Source: Sphaerotilus natans
Lineage (GTDB): Bacteria > Pseudomonadota > Gammaproteobacteria > Burkholderiales > Burkholderiaceae_C
NCBI RefSeq assembly: GCF_900156335.1
Contig: NZ_FTMZ01000029.1
Location: forward strand, 1 to 54,013
DNA length: 54,013 nt
Reading direction: 5' to 3'
Positions 16,964 through 26,349 of the stretch are shown piece by piece. Position numbers and translations under genes: made by a program. The stretch's first letter is position 1. Every line of letters starts with the position of its first letter. The notes under the pieces are model-generated. The model saw only the letters and a list, made by a program, of their open reading frames with translations, did not search any database and had not been told where the DNA came from.

Positions 16964-18598
16964 TCAGAAGGGCAGGCCCCGCCCGAGCGTGGCCGTGTAG
17001 TAGCGGTCCCAGAAGGCCAGCTTGTCCTGGAAGGGCACGGCCACCGGGGCGATGGTGTCGCCGATCTCCATCGTGGCGCTGGCCGGGCCGGTGAAGCGAG
17101 GCCATGCGGGCAGCCCGCTGCCGTTGGGATCGCCCGTGCGGGCGAAGTTCACCAGGTAGCTCGAGGCGGTGCTGGCGATGTGCCGGTCCACCGCCGTGTA
17201 GGCGCGTGTCGGTGCACTCACGTCGAGGTTGTCGTAGAAGTACACCTGCTCGAGCGAGTGGTAGGCGCCAAACCGTTCGGCCGGGCTCTGGCCGGTGAAG
17301 GCCTGGTCGGCGTGGTAGGCCGGGCGCCGGGTGAAGAAGTACAAATAGGCCGGTGCCTGGGCTCGTGCGGCGTGGGCGCGTGCGAAGGTCCAGACATTCC
17401 ACGCGAAGGTGCCGTCACGCATCGGCTGGTAGGCCATGGCCTGGACTTCGGCGTCGCTGGTGGCCGGGTAGGCGGCCTTGAAATCCGCGGCCAGGCTGCC
17501 GAAGCGCGCGGCCGCCGTGCTCTCATAGCCCGCCAGCGTGGTCGCGAAGGGCGGGTAAGGCGTGCCTTCATCGGCGTTCCAGCCGGCCAGCAGCGGCACG
17601 GCGTTGACGGTGCCGGACTTCAGCAGCAGGTCGAGCTGATCGGGCAGCAGCACGCCATCGACGATGGGCGCGGTGATGGCGCCGGCACCGGCCATGATCG
17701 CCGCCGCGGGCCTGGCGCGCAGCGCGGCCAGGTCAGAGGCGCCGAGGTTGGCCGCGAAAGCCGTGCCGGCGGCCTGAGCCTGCGCCAGCGTGGGCAGGGC
17801 GGCGCCTGCGGGCAAGGCAGCCAGGCTTTCCAGCACCAGCTTGTGGAACAGCCCCGCGGCCAGCGGCGAGGCATAGAGCACGCTGGCCAGCGCACTGCCC
17901 GCCGATTCGCTGTACACGGTGACATTGCCGGGGTCGCCGCCGAAGGCCGCGATGTGGTCGCGCACCCATTTCAGGGCGGCCACCGCGTCGTGCAGGGCGT
18001 AGTTGCCCGAGCTGCCGGCTTCGGCCGTGAGTTCCGGATGTGCCAGGAAACCCAGCGGGCCCAGGCGGTAGTTCAGCGTCACCACGACGGCACCCTTGGC
18101 GGCCAGCCCTTTGCCGTTGTAGTTGGGCTGGGAGCCGGCCCCCAGCTGGTAGGCCCCGCCGTGCAGCAGCACCATCACCGGTCGCCTCTCGGCGGCGGAC
18201 GCCGCGCCGGTCCAGACGTTGAGATACAGGCAGTCCTCGCTCTGCGACTCGGTCTGCTGATAGAGGATCGAGCCGACGCGACCGGCCGGTCGGTCCCCCA
18301 TCAGGCAGGCCGCGGAAAAGTTGTCGCTGCGTCGCACACCGGTCCAGGCCGGGACCGGTTGAGGCACTCGCCAGCGCAGGTCGCCCACGGGCGGCGCCGC
18401 GAAGGGAATCGCACGAAAGATGCGCAGCGCGCTGGACGAGTCGACCGCCGCAGCCACCGTTCCCCCCGCGACGGTCACCGTGTCCCGTGACGCGACGTAG
18501 GGCGTCGCGGTGGCCGGCTCAGGCGCCGGTTCAGATTCACTGCCCCCGCATGCCGACAAGAGCACGGACGCCAGCATGATCGACGAGGTCGCCTTCAC
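16964..18598 (-). CDS. type-B carboxylesterase lipoprotein
   Basis: This 544-residue exported esterase is of the carboxylesterase/cholinesterase family. The N-terminus is a lipoprotein signal with lipobox LSAC, giving a lipidated C17. Family signature EDCLYLNVW (about 121-129) and the oxyanion loop [12 protein letters not shown] are present. The nucleophile elbow reads SESAG (S232) instead of the usual GESAG; Glu in NADEGTPY and His in [10 protein letters not shown] complete the triad. It presumably releases an aromatic or other acid from an ester outside the cytoplasm for the adjoining CoA ligase. GTG 18598 is chosen because GGGG lies eight bases upstream; another GTG at 18604 overlaps the previous stop. 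Confidence 0.82.
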   Translation of the reverse strand: MKATSSIMLASVLLSACGGSESEPAPEPATATPYVASRDTVTVAGGTVAAAVDSSSALRIFRAIPFAAPPVGDLRWRVPQPVPAWTGVRRSDNFSAACLMGDRPAGRVGSILYQQTESQSEDCLYLNVWTGAASAAERRPVMVLLHGGAYQLGAGSQPNYNGKGLAAKGAVVVTLNYRLGPLGFLAHPELTAEAGSSGNYALHDAVAALKWVRDHIAAFGGDPGNVTVYSESAGSALASVLYASPLAAGLFHKLVLESLAALPAGAALPTLAQAQAAGTAFAANLGASDLAALRARPAAAIMAGAGAITAPIVDGVLLPDQLDLLLKSGTVNAVPLLAGWNADEGTPYPPFATTLAGYESTAAARFGSLAADFKAAYPATSDAEVQAMAYQPMRDGTFAWNVWTFARAHAARAQAPAYLYFFTRRPAYHADQAFTGQSPAERFGAYHSLEQVYFYDNLDVSAPTRAYTAVDRHIASTASSYLVNFARTGDPNGSGLPAWPRFTGPASATMEIGDTIAPVAVPFQDKLAFWDRYYTATLGRGLPF

Positions 18599-18600
18599 GT

Positions 18601-19443
18601 TCACAGCCCCAGCACGCGTTCGGCGTTGCCGTGCATGACCTTCTCCATCACGCTGTCGCTGTAGCCCAGCTCCTGCCACTCGCGGAAGATGCGCTCGTAG
18701 GGCAGGCTGGGGTAGTCGCTGCCGAACATGATCTTGTCCTGCAGGCGGCCGCGGATGTCGGTCTTCAGGTTGCCCGGAAAGTGCTTGGGAGCCCACCCCG
18801 ACATCTCCCAGAACACATTGCCCTTGTGCAGCGCCACGGCGGTGGTCTCCTCCACCCAGGGCCAGCCGGGGTGGGCCATGATGATCTTGAGGTGGGGGAA
18901 GTCGGCCGCCAGGTCGTCGATGGCGCCGGGGTGGGCGTGGCGGATGCGGGCGCCGTGGCCGCCGGGCATGCCCGCGCCCATGCCGGTGGTGCCCACGTCG
19001 ATCATCACGGCCGCGCCCAGCGCATCGATCTCCTCGAACAGCGGGTAGAAGCGCCGATCATTGACGGCAAAGTGCTGCATGATCGGGTGGAAATGGAAGC
19101 CGATGAAGCCGAGTTCCTGCACCGCGTGCTTGACCTGGCGGATCGCGATCTCGCCCTTGGCGGGCTCCACCGCACCCCAGCACTGCAGGATGCGGTCGGG
19201 GTGGCGCTTCCAGATGCCGTGCACATGGTCGTTGTCGCACGGCGGGGTGGCGACGGTGGTCTCCAGGTCCAGCGCGACCAGGCAGGCCTGCACGTCGTGC
19301 TGGGTGAACTCGGCGATCACGTCCTCTTCGGACTTGGCCACCCATTCCCGCTTCCAGTAGCGGGCCAGTTCGGCGGGGTAAGGGCCCTGGGCGTCGATCC
19401 AGCGTTGGGTGCCGGGATAGCAGTGCAGGTCGATGATGCGCAT
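18601..19443 (-). CDS. amidohydrolase-2 family metal-dependent hydrolase/decarboxylase
   Basis: This 280-residue TIM-barrel protein is of the ACMSD/gamma-resorcylate-decarboxylase-like amidohydrolase family. Residues 4-8 read IDLHC, so the first metal His (H7) is present but the second His of the usual HxH is Tyr (HCY). Other metal-site residues are visible: FHFHP near 157, IIMAHPGWPW and FGSDYPSLPYERI near the end. Members decarboxylate aromatic acids or hydrolyse ring-cleavage lactones. The gene is two to three bases from both neighbours, so it is coupled with the ligase and esterase and probably acts on the same substrate. Reaction type cannot be settled from sequence. Confidence 0.8.
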   Translation of the reverse strand: MRIIDLHCYPGTQRWIDAQGPYPAELARYWKREWVAKSEEDVIAEFTQHDVQACLVALDLETTVATPPCDNDHVHGIWKRHPDRILQCWGAVEPAKGEIAIRQVKHAVQELGFIGFHFHPIMQHFAVNDRRFYPLFEEIDALGAAVMIDVGTTGMGAGMPGGHGARIRHAHPGAIDDLAADFPHLKIIMAHPGWPWVEETTAVALHKGNVFWEMSGWAPKHFPGNLKTDIRGRLQDKIMFGSDYPSLPYERIFREWQELGYSDSVMEKVMHGNAERVLGL

Positions 19444-19446
19444 GAT

Positions 19447-21135
19447 TCACTCCTTGACGGGATGCGGGACGCCGGGGGCGGCGGCCTCTTCGGCCAGGAC
19501 GCGGGCGATGTGCTCGCCCAGCGCCTTCTTCGACACCTTGCCGAAGGTGGAGACGGGAAAGTCGGGCAGCAGCTCCAGCCGCTCGGGCAGCTTGAAGCGC
19601 GCGATCTCGCGCGCCTGCAGGAAGCCGGTCAGCTCGGGCAGCGTCAGGCGCTGGCCGGCGCGGGCGATGACGAAGGCGCACATGCGCTCGCCCAGCATCG
19701 CGTCGGGCATGGGCACGCAGGCGACGTTCTGCACCGCCGGGTGCTGCAGGATCAGGTTCTCGACTTCCTCGGCGCTGATCTTCTCGCCGCCGCGGTTGAT
19801 CAGGTCCTTCTTGCGGCCCTCGACGATGTAGTTGCCCGAGGGGTGGCGGCGCATCAGGTCGCCCGAGCGGTAGAAGCCGTCCGGCGTGAACTGGCGCGCG
19901 TTGTATTCGGGCACGCCGAAGTAGCCACGCAGCGTGTAGGGGCCGCGGCAGGCCAGCTCGCCCACCTCGCCGTCGGGCACCTCGGCGCCCTCGTCGTCGA
20001 TCAGCCGCACCTCGTCGTCCGGGCAGACCGGTCGGCCGCAGGTTTCCAGCAGCACCTCCTCGGGGTCGCCCTGGCGCACGAACATCAGCAGGCCTTCGCT
20101 CATGCCGAAGTTCTCCTGCACGAAGGCGTTGCGGAAGAGCTGGCGGGTGCGGATGCGCACCTCGGGCTGCATGCGCTGGCCGCCGCTCTGGATCTGCAGC
20201 ACCGAGCTCAGGTCGTGGTCGCCGATGGCGGGGTCGTTGATCAGGCGGATCAAGAGGGCCGGCACCACCTTGAGGTGCGTCACGCCGTGGCGCGCGATGA
20301 GCTGGAACATCGGCTCGGGCCGGGTGCTGGCGTGCAGCACCACGGTGGCGCCGTTGAACAGAAAGCCCTGGATGCCCGGACAGGCCAGCGGCAGGTTGTG
20401 CGCGATGGGCAGCACCAGCAGCAGCACCGAGTCCTGGGTGACGCCGGCCACCTCGGCGGCCACCTTCGAGTTGTAGGCGTAGTCGTTGCCGGTGCGCGGG
20501 ATCAGCTTCGGGATGCCGGTGGTGCCGCCCGAGAGCTGGAAGATGCAGGGATCGGCCGGATCGATGCGGATCTCGGCCAGCGTGCTGCGCGGCCGGGTCG
20601 CGGGCCGGGCGATCAGCTCGGCCAGCGCATGCTCGCCCGGGCCGGCCTCGCCCAGCACCAGGCGGATCTGCAGGCAGGCGTTCTCGGCCTGCACCCGCTC
20701 GATGACCGGCGCGAAGCGGAACTCCGCGCCGCCCTCGCGCACCGAGGCCGGATAGACCGCGCAGCGCGCCTGCGCCAGCCGGGTGAACTGGTTGATCTCC
20801 GCGAAGCGGTGCGTCACCAGCGCGGCGATCGGAATGCAGCCGATCTTCTGCAGCGCGAAGTACAGGATCACGAACTCCGCCACATTGGGCAGCGTCGGCA
20901 CCACCCGGTCGAGCGGACGCAGGCCCAGGTCGAGCAGGTTCAGCGCCAGGTTGTCGCTGGCGGCGTCGAGCTCGGCATAGGTCCAGCGGCGCTCGCCGTC
21001 GATCAGCGCGGTGCGCGTCGAGAAGCGCCGGAACATGTCGGCGAACTCCTGCGCCAGGCTCTGGTCGCGCCAGTAGCCCTTCGCGCGGTAACGCTCGGCG
21101 AACTCGGGGGGAAAGGGAACGAAGCCTTCGAGCAT
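19447..21135 (-). CDS. aryl-acid adenylate-forming ligase (DhbE/EntE-like)
   Basis: This 562-residue ANL-superfamily enzyme activates a carboxylic acid as acyl-AMP and then usually transfers it to CoA. The P-loop is LSGGTTGIPK (201-210), the A5 motif NFGMSEGLL, A7 YRSGDLMRR and the C-terminal hinge GRKKDLINRGGEKIS. HNLPLACPG at 246-254 matches the acid-binding loop of DhbE/EntE-type 2,3-dihydroxybenzoate and salicylate ligases, pointing to an ortho-hydroxybenzoate-like substrate. No siderophore synthetase genes are nearby, so a catabolic role producing an aryl-CoA for the neighbouring hydratase, dehydrogenase and thiolase is more likely. ATG 21135 gives the usual family N-terminus. Confidence 0.85.
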   Translation of the reverse strand: MLEGFVPFPPEFAERYRAKGYWRDQSLAQEFADMFRRFSTRTALIDGERRWTYAELDAASDNLALNLLDLGLRPLDRVVPTLPNVAEFVILYFALQKIGCIPIAALVTHRFAEINQFTRLAQARCAVYPASVREGGAEFRFAPVIERVQAENACLQIRLVLGEAGPGEHALAELIARPATRPRSTLAEIRIDPADPCIFQLSGGTTGIPKLIPRTGNDYAYNSKVAAEVAGVTQDSVLLLVLPIAHNLPLACPGIQGFLFNGATVVLHASTRPEPMFQLIARHGVTHLKVVPALLIRLINDPAIGDHDLSSVLQIQSGGQRMQPEVRIRTRQLFRNAFVQENFGMSEGLLMFVRQGDPEEVLLETCGRPVCPDDEVRLIDDEGAEVPDGEVGELACRGPYTLRGYFGVPEYNARQFTPDGFYRSGDLMRRHPSGNYIVEGRKKDLINRGGEKISAEEVENLILQHPAVQNVACVPMPDAMLGERMCAFVIARAGQRLTLPELTGFLQAREIARFKLPERLELLPDFPVSTFGKVSKKALGEHIARVLAEEAAAPGVPHPVKE

Positions 21136-21145
21136 GGCGCGCGCC

Positions 21146-21946
21146 TCAGGTGCTGGCGGTGAAGCCGCCGTCGATGACCACCACCTCGCCGGTGACGAAG
21201 CGGTTGGCGGTGATCAGGTTCAGCATCACCTCGGCCACGTCCTCGGCCGTCACGCAGCGCTTCAGCGGCGTGGCCCGGGCACGGTTGCCCATCAGCTCGT
21301 CGTACCGGTCGCCCAGCATGCGCTCCATCCACTCGCCCTCCATCCAGCCCGGGGCCACCGCGTTGACGCGGATGTGCGGCCCCAGGTTCCAGGCCAGGGT
21401 CTTGGTGAGGTTGACCACCGCGGCCTTGCTGGCGGCATAGGGCAGCGGCTGGGGGCCGGGCCGCAGGCCGACGATGCTGGCGGTGTTGACGATGGCCGGC
21501 GAGCCCCCCGCCTGCCGGCTTTTCTTCAGCCACGGCACCGCGGCGCGCGCCACCTGGAAGGTGCCCTTGACGTTGACGGCGAAGGTGCGATCCCACTCGG
21601 CCATGTCCAGGCTCTCGAGGTCGCGCATCGTCCAGTTCGCGGTGGTGCCGGCGTTGTTGACCAGCGCATCGAGATGGCCGAAGACCTCGCCGACGGCGGC
21701 CAGCGTGCGGCGCACCGCCTCGTCGTCGGCGACGTCGCATTGAAGGGTGAGCACCTGCGCGCCCAGCGCACGCGCCTCGGCGGCGGTGGCCTCGGCGGCG
21801 GTGGCGCTGCTGCCGTAGACCAGCGCCACGTCGAAGCCGTGGCGGGCCAGCTCCAGCACCGCAGCGCGGCCGATGCCGGTGGCGCCTCCGGTGACAAGCG
21901 CCTTGCGGCGGGCCGGGGTCGGGGTGTCGGATCCGGTTCGGTTCAT
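21146..21946 (-). CDS. short-chain dehydrogenase/reductase
   Basis: This 266-residue classical SDR is of the FabG type. The cofactor loop is TGGATGIG (near residue 19-26), with NNAG in LVNNAGTT, catalytic Ser in NTASIVG, and Tyr/Lys in YAASK. It ends VVVIDGGFTAS as expected. A basic/neutral residue after the second strand (YGSSAT) would fit NADP use, but this is not decisive. It lies ten bases upstream of the ligase gene. A leader with GATTCC and GAGGAGAC precedes the ATG, like those of the genes at 10192, 27315 and 34679. It probably oxidises a 3-hydroxyacyl-CoA or a ring hydroxyl in this cluster. Confidence 0.87.
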   Translation of the reverse strand: MNRTGSDTPTPARRKALVTGGATGIGRAAVLELARHGFDVALVYGSSATAAEATAAEARALGAQVLTLQCDVADDEAVRRTLAAVGEVFGHLDALVNNAGTTANWTMRDLESLDMAEWDRTFAVNVKGTFQVARAAVPWLKKSRQAGGSPAIVNTASIVGLRPGPQPLPYAASKAAVVNLTKTLAWNLGPHIRVNAVAPGWMEGEWMERMLGDRYDELMGNRARATPLKRCVTAEDVAEVMLNLITANRFVTGEVVVIDGGFTAST

Positions 21947-21976
21947 CAGGGGTCTCCTCGGATAAGTCTTGGAATC
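21947..21976 (-). promoter_or_regulatory. purine-rich leader upstream of the SDR gene
   Basis: On the minus strand the leader reads GATTCC, eleven bases, then GAGGAGACCCCTG before the ATG. It shares the GATTCC plus GAGGAGAC arrangement with three other leaders in the window. Confidence 0.35.
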
Positions 21977-22015
21977 GCGGACAGGGAAAAGGGCGCCAGG
22001 CCGAAGAGGCCGGCG

Positions 22016-22993
22016 TTACTGCGGCTTCAGGCCCAGCTCGGCGACGAAGCGCTTCATCACCTGGCGTTGGGCGGTGACGAACTCGCCGGTCTCGGCGGTG
22101 CTGCCGGTGCGCGGATAGATGCCCATCTCGGCCAGGCGCGCGATCAGGTCGGGCGTCTGCATCACCCGGGCGGCGTCTCGGTTGACTTTCTGGACGATCT
22201 CGTCGGGCGTGCCGGTCGGCGCGAACAGCGAGAACCAGCCGATCGCCTCGAAGCCGGGATAGGTCTCGGCGACGGTCGGGATGTCCTCGAAGCCCGGCAG
22301 GCGCTGCGCCGAGGTCACCGCCAGCGCGCGCAGCCGGCCTGAGCGGATGTGCGGCAGCAGGCCCGGCACGCCGTCGGCGGTCAGCTCCGCGTCGCCCGAC
22401 AGGACCGCGCTGACCGCGGCCGGCGGCGCCGGATAGGGCACGGTGAACAGGTTCATGCGGCCCAGCCTGTTGACCATCTCGCCGGCCAGATGCGGCAGCG
22501 AGCCGGTCTGCGGCGCAGCGAAGTTGGCCCGTCCGCCCTTGGCCTGGCTGGCCTTGGCGAATTCGCTCAGCGTGCGTGCGCCGCCAGCGGCGGGCGTGAC
22601 CAGCAGCAACGGGCTGGTGGCCAGCGTGGCCACCGGTACCAGGTCGCTGTCGAGGCTGAACTGCGGCTGGCGAAACAGCAGCGGCGTGATGACGGCCATC
22701 GCCGCCGGCACGAAGCCGAGCGTGTAGCCGTCGGGCGTGCTGCGCGCCAGCGCCGACATGCCCGGAATGCCGCCGGCGCCGGGCCGGTTGTCGACGATCA
22801 GCACCCGGCCCCACAGCGCGCCGAGCCGCTCGGCCACCAGCCGCGCCACCACGTCCGGCGCCGAGCCGGGCCCGGCCGGCACGATCAGCCGCACCGGCCG
22901 GTTGGGATAGTCGGCCTGCGCCCGGGCGGCCGGGCTGCAGATCGCCGCGCCCAGCGCCGCGGCCTGCAGCAGCATCCTGCGTCTTTGCACCAT
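22016..22993 (-). CDS. Bug-family (TctC) periplasmic substrate-binding protein
   Basis: This 325-residue binding protein is of the tripartite tricarboxylate transporter type. The signal peptide starts MVQRRRMLLQ, with a hydrophobic core and AARA-Q cleavage, possibly Tat-compatible. YPNRPVRLIVPAGPGSAPDVVAR opens the mature domain, and NRPGAGGIPG is the ligand loop typical of Bug proteins. No TctA/TctB membrane genes are nearby, as is common for the many orphan Bug genes of Burkholderiales. It is the first gene of the minus-strand aryl-acid cluster, 69 bases before the SDR start, so its ligand may be the acid degraded there. GGAG lies six bases before ATG 22993. Confidence 0.88.
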   Translation of the reverse strand: MVQRRRMLLQAAALGAAICSPAARAQADYPNRPVRLIVPAGPGSAPDVVARLVAERLGALWGRVLIVDNRPGAGGIPGMSALARSTPDGYTLGFVPAAMAVITPLLFRQPQFSLDSDLVPVATLATSPLLLVTPAAGGARTLSEFAKASQAKGGRANFAAPQTGSLPHLAGEMVNRLGRMNLFTVPYPAPPAAVSAVLSGDAELTADGVPGLLPHIRSGRLRALAVTSAQRLPGFEDIPTVAETYPGFEAIGWFSLFAPTGTPDEIVQKVNRDAARVMQTPDLIARLAEMGIYPRTGSTAETGEFVTAQRQVMKRFVAELGLKPQ

Positions 22994-23158
22994 GTCTGTC
23001 TCCTGAGTCGCCCGGTCCGTCGGCCGGGTCATGGGGGTGGCACCTCGGCGGGTGCCTGACAGGCATGTTCGGTCGCTCAGGGATAACCGGGAAGATCGCA
23101 GAAAAATCCGAGCGATACATTCCAGGCATCACTGCAGACAAGACGGACGAGACACCGG
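22994..23158. promoter_or_regulatory. divergent control region, Bug operon and LysR
   Basis: This 165 bp gap separates two divergent starts. It contains GGCACC-TCGGCG-GGTGCC at 23039-23056, a perfect six-base-arm dyad, and an AT-richer patch at about 23099-23135 just before the LysR gene. These are plausible operator and promoter positions; no hexamer pair is clear. Confidence 0.35.
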
Positions 23159-24061
23159 ATGAAGCTGGCCCAGCTGCGCGACCTGATCGCGATCGTCGAC
23201 CACGGCAGCCTGAGGGCGGCCGCCCGCCATCTCGGCATGGCCCAGCCGCTGCTGACCCGCAGCGTGCGGGCGCTGGAGCAGGAGCTGGGCGCGCCGCTGT
23301 TCGAGCGCGGGCCGCGCGGCATGACGCTGACTCTGGCCGGACAGGCCTTCCACCGCCGGGTGCACCAGATCGTGCGCGACCTGGAGCGCGCCCGCGACGA
23401 GCTGCGCCAGGCGCATGGCGATGGCGGCGGCACGGTGGTGGCGGCGCTGTCGATCATGCCGCATGTGGGCATGCTGCCCGCGGCGCTGCCGGCCTTCCGG
23501 CGCCGCCATCCGGGCGTGCGGCTGCAGCTGATCGAAGGTCTGTTCCCGGCGCTCGAGGGGGCGCTGCGGGAGGGCCGGATCGACTTCTACCTGGGGGCCT
23601 CGCCCCAGAAGCCGCCCGGTCCGGGGCTGACGGTGCGCACGCTGTTCCAGAACCAGCGTGCGGTGGTGGCGCGGCGCGGTCATCCGCATCGTCACGCGCG
23701 CTCGCTGGCCGAGCTGGCGGCGCTGGACTGGGCCACGCCCTCGATCGACTACCGTGCCGAGGATGATCTGGCGGCGCTGTTCGCCCGTCACGGCCTGCCG
23801 GCGCCACGCATCCAGCTGCAGGCTGGCAGCGCGCTGTCGCTGATGGTCGCGCTGGCCGGCAGCGACCTGCTGGCGATGCTGCCGCGGCAGTGGCGCGACT
23901 ACTCGCCGGTCGGCGAGGCGCTGCAGGTCATCGAGGTCGCCGAGGACCTGCCCGCGCCCGACATCGTGCTGGTGCGTCGCACCGACCTGCCGCTGACGCC
24001 TGCGGCGGAGCATCTGGTGGATCTGATGCTGAGGGCAGCGCCCGGGTCAGTCGCTGGCTGA
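23159..24061 (+). CDS. LysR-family transcriptional regulator
   Basis: This 300-residue LysR regulator begins MKLAQLRDLIAIVDHGSLRAAA, with the recognition helix in AQPLLTRSVRALEQEL and the wing ending FERGPRGMTLT. The effector domain starts near residue 92 (TVVAALSIMPHVG). It is divergent from the Bug-SDR-ligase-esterase cluster with a 165 bp shared control region and so probably regulates that cluster in response to its acid substrate. The sequence resembles the TsaR/GbpR-type branch that often sits beside aromatic-acid genes. Confidence 0.87.
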   Translation: MKLAQLRDLIAIVDHGSLRAAARHLGMAQPLLTRSVRALEQELGAPLFERGPRGMTLTLAGQAFHRRVHQIVRDLERARDELRQAHGDGGGTVVAALSIMPHVGMLPAALPAFRRRHPGVRLQLIEGLFPALEGALREGRIDFYLGASPQKPPGPGLTVRTLFQNQRAVVARRGHPHRHARSLAELAALDWATPSIDYRAEDDLAALFARHGLPAPRIQLQAGSALSLMVALAGSDLLAMLPRQWRDYSPVGEALQVIEVAEDLPAPDIVLVRRTDLPLTPAAEHLVDLMLRAAPGSVAG

Positions 24062-24082
24062 GGGCATGGCTCATCAGGAGCA

Positions 24083-24116
24083 GCGTGGGCTGTGTTCGCC
24101 AAGGCAGAGCCCACGC
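24083..24116. terminator. hairpin between convergent genes
   Basis: GCGTGGGCT at 24083-24091 pairs perfectly with AGCCCACGC at 24108-24116, with a 16-base loop. It lies between the convergent stops at 24061 and 24135 and could terminate transcription from both sides. No T-tract follows on the plus strand, so intrinsic termination would be weak. Confidence 0.4.
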
Positions 24117-24134
24117 GCGTCTCTGTTCAGTGTA

Positions 24135-26306
24135 TCAATATGTTAACCCATGCCCGAACGGGTAGAGCGTGTCTGCTGCCGCATAGCCGGGGGCATCAGG
24201 GTCTTGCGCCGCCACGGCTGAAGCCTTGTTGGCCAGCGCCCAGGGCAACTTGCCCTGCGGCTTCGCCTTGCCGGTCAAGACATCCATCAACGCCGTGTCG
24301 CTCACACCGTAGTTGGCAATGATCGCATCTGCTTGGCGCAGCCCGCTGGCACTATCAAGCACATACGGCTGGCGAAAGTAGATGCTGAGAATAACCTTGG
24401 CGCCAACGGCCTGGGCCTCTGAAAGCGTGGCCTGGATGTCAGGCAGAGAGGGCGAAATCCTCCACGACTGCGCAGTAGCCATCCTCGAAAAGTCAAGGAA
24501 ATCAACTTCCCACGGGTACGCTCCGCCGAAGCTGAGTCCGTTGTCGATGCCGGCGGTGTCTTGAGCACCCCAGGTTTGGCCCGTGCGTGGATTGAGATAG
24601 TTCGGATTGGCTCCGGTAAGAGGGTCGCTGCTCTTGTAGGCGCTCGAGGTGTTTGAGACTTCCACACGGATCAGTGCGTAGTCCGTGCCTGCCGGCACAG
24701 CCGTGCGGCTGTTGCTGTTGGCGGTGGTGCGGTCGCCCGTGGTCACCTGGTAGCCACCGTAGGTCGTGCTTCCGACGACGTCGCTGTTGAGGTTGATCGT
24801 GTAGAGCCGCACTGGGTTGGTCGCCGTGGGCGTGCGCATGGGCAAAGCAGCGTCGTTCTTCAGCAGTGTCAGCGAGCGGCGCTGGGCATCCAGTGCCTTG
24901 GCCAGGAACGCCGGTTTGCCAACAATGCTGTTGGCTGCCGCCGCGTCCACGTACGGATTCTCGAAGAGGCCGAGCGAGAACTGCTCCTTCAGCAGCGATG
25001 TCACTGCCTCGTCGAGCCGTGCCGTGGTCACGAGGCCTGCGTTCAGCACATCGATCACGGTCTGCTTGCTGCTGAAACCAGACAGCACATCGGTGCCCGC
25101 GTTGATCGCAGCAGCGATGCGCTCTTGCGTGGTTTTGTTCTCAAGTCCCCAAGCGCGCTGCGTGACGATGCCGGTATCGGAGTTGACGTAGCCCTTGAAG
25201 CCCAGTTGAGTCTTCATCAAATCTGTTACCGCCTGGCGGTTGAAGGCGAAGCCCACTTCCTCAAAAGTGATGCCTCCGTACGAGAGTGCCTGTGGCACGC
25301 TGTAGTAAGGCATGATCGCCGACACGCCCGCATCGATAGCCGCCTTGAATGGCTTGAGGTGATCACCGAAGCGGCCTCCTGAGTAACTGGCGTACTTGCC
25401 GAAGGTGTAGTGCGCGTCGAGGCCACCCGCAGCAGTCGCGCCACCAGGGAAGTGCTTGATCGTCATCGCCACCTTGGTCGCTGGCGTCACCGGTCCGCCT
25501 TGCATGCCACTGACCAGGTTCGTCATGATGCTGGCGTTCAGGTCAGCATCCTCGCTGAAAACTTCGTGCACGCGAAACCAACGCGGCTCCGTCGCGGTGT
25601 CGGCCATGTAAGCATAGGCGCCACGCAGTCCGATGGCGGCCCACTCCGAGCCGATGGTCTCACCAAAATCGCGGATGAGATCCATGTCGCGTATGGCGGC
25701 AAGCCCCGGCTCCTTGGGCCACTGCGAGAATGATCCCGCTGGCTCGTTGATACCTTGTCGAGCCGTGCGGTCGTAGTGGTTGCGGGCGTTGGACTTGAAA
25801 ATGACCGGAATGCCGAGAGTGGTGGCCTCTGCCAGTGCCTGGACGGCATTTGTGAATTCTGCAGCGGCCTGCGGACTGACCAACGTGGTGGAGTCCAACT
25901 GAACCGCGTTGCGGAAGATGAAGCGTGTCATCTTCTCGGTGTTAATGAAGCGTTCAGCGTTGGTGCTGGAGATCGTGTTGGGCGCTACGGGTGCGTTGAG
26001 TGTGTCGATCAACAGCATGCCGGCCTTTTCGTCGACCGTCATGCGAGCGACAAGATCCTGTGCACGTTGGTCCACACTCAGCCGCCAGTCTTCGTAGGGC
26101 TCCAAGGTACCACTGCCGTTGGCATCGCGGAACTGGTAGCCTCCAACGGTGATGATGGCCTTGGTTCGCACGCCTAGGGTGGGCTGGATCATGCCTGTAG
26201 CAGAAGGCTCATCGGCTGAGCCTCCGCAGCTTGCGACAGTCAAAGCGCTCAGCGCGAGGCATGTCGCAGCTATCGCGCTGCGGTTGGGAGTCCGTTCGAA
26301 ATTCAT
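24135..26306 (-). CDS. glycoside hydrolase family 3 lipoprotein
   Basis: This 723-residue GH3 enzyme is probably a beta-glucosidase or related exo-glycosidase. The signal peptide ends in lipobox VASC (C27), so it should be lipid-anchored. DANGSGTLEPYEDW (61-74) is an acidic, Ca-site-like loop before the barrel. KHFPG (284-288) and the nucleophile Asp in GYVNSD (D377) are the GH3 barrel landmarks. The C-terminal domain runs from about 480 and ends in the FGHGLTY motif common in this family. Codon and base use look less GC-rich than flanking genes and an IS5 remnant lies just upstream, suggesting acquisition. The ATG at 26306 has GAGGAG before it. Confidence 0.87.
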   Translation of the reverse strand: MNFERTPNRSAIAATCLALSALTVASCGGSADEPSATGMIQPTLGVRTKAIITVGGYQFRDANGSGTLEPYEDWRLSVDQRAQDLVARMTVDEKAGMLLIDTLNAPVAPNTISSTNAERFINTEKMTRFIFRNAVQLDSTTLVSPQAAAEFTNAVQALAEATTLGIPVIFKSNARNHYDRTARQGINEPAGSFSQWPKEPGLAAIRDMDLIRDFGETIGSEWAAIGLRGAYAYMADTATEPRWFRVHEVFSEDADLNASIMTNLVSGMQGGPVTPATKVAMTIKHFPGGATAAGGLDAHYTFGKYASYSGGRFGDHLKPFKAAIDAGVSAIMPYYSVPQALSYGGITFEEVGFAFNRQAVTDLMKTQLGFKGYVNSDTGIVTQRAWGLENKTTQERIAAAINAGTDVLSGFSSKQTVIDVLNAGLVTTARLDEAVTSLLKEQFSLGLFENPYVDAAAANSIVGKPAFLAKALDAQRRSLTLLKNDAALPMRTPTATNPVRLYTINLNSDVVGSTTYGGYQVTTGDRTTANSNSRTAVPAGTDYALIRVEVSNTSSAYKSSDPLTGANPNYLNPRTGQTWGAQDTAGIDNGLSFGGAYPWEVDFLDFSRMATAQSWRISPSLPDIQATLSEAQAVGAKVILSIYFRQPYVLDSASGLRQADAIIANYGVSDTALMDVLTGKAKPQGKLPWALANKASAVAAQDPDAPGYAAADTLYPFGHGLTY

Positions 26307-26349
26307 GTTGTCTCCTCTGGATCCTGATGTGCTGTCTGACATGGTGAGC

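Noticed and set aside
19447-21135. Siderophore (2,3-dihydroxybenzoate) biosynthesis gene
   Set aside because: The ligase resembles EntE/DhbE, but no isochorismate, carrier-protein or condensation genes occur nearby, and the cluster looks catabolic.
18631-21162. Plus-strand frame of about 840 codons opposite the amidohydrolase and ligase
   Set aside because: Antisense shadow of two clearly recognised enzymes.
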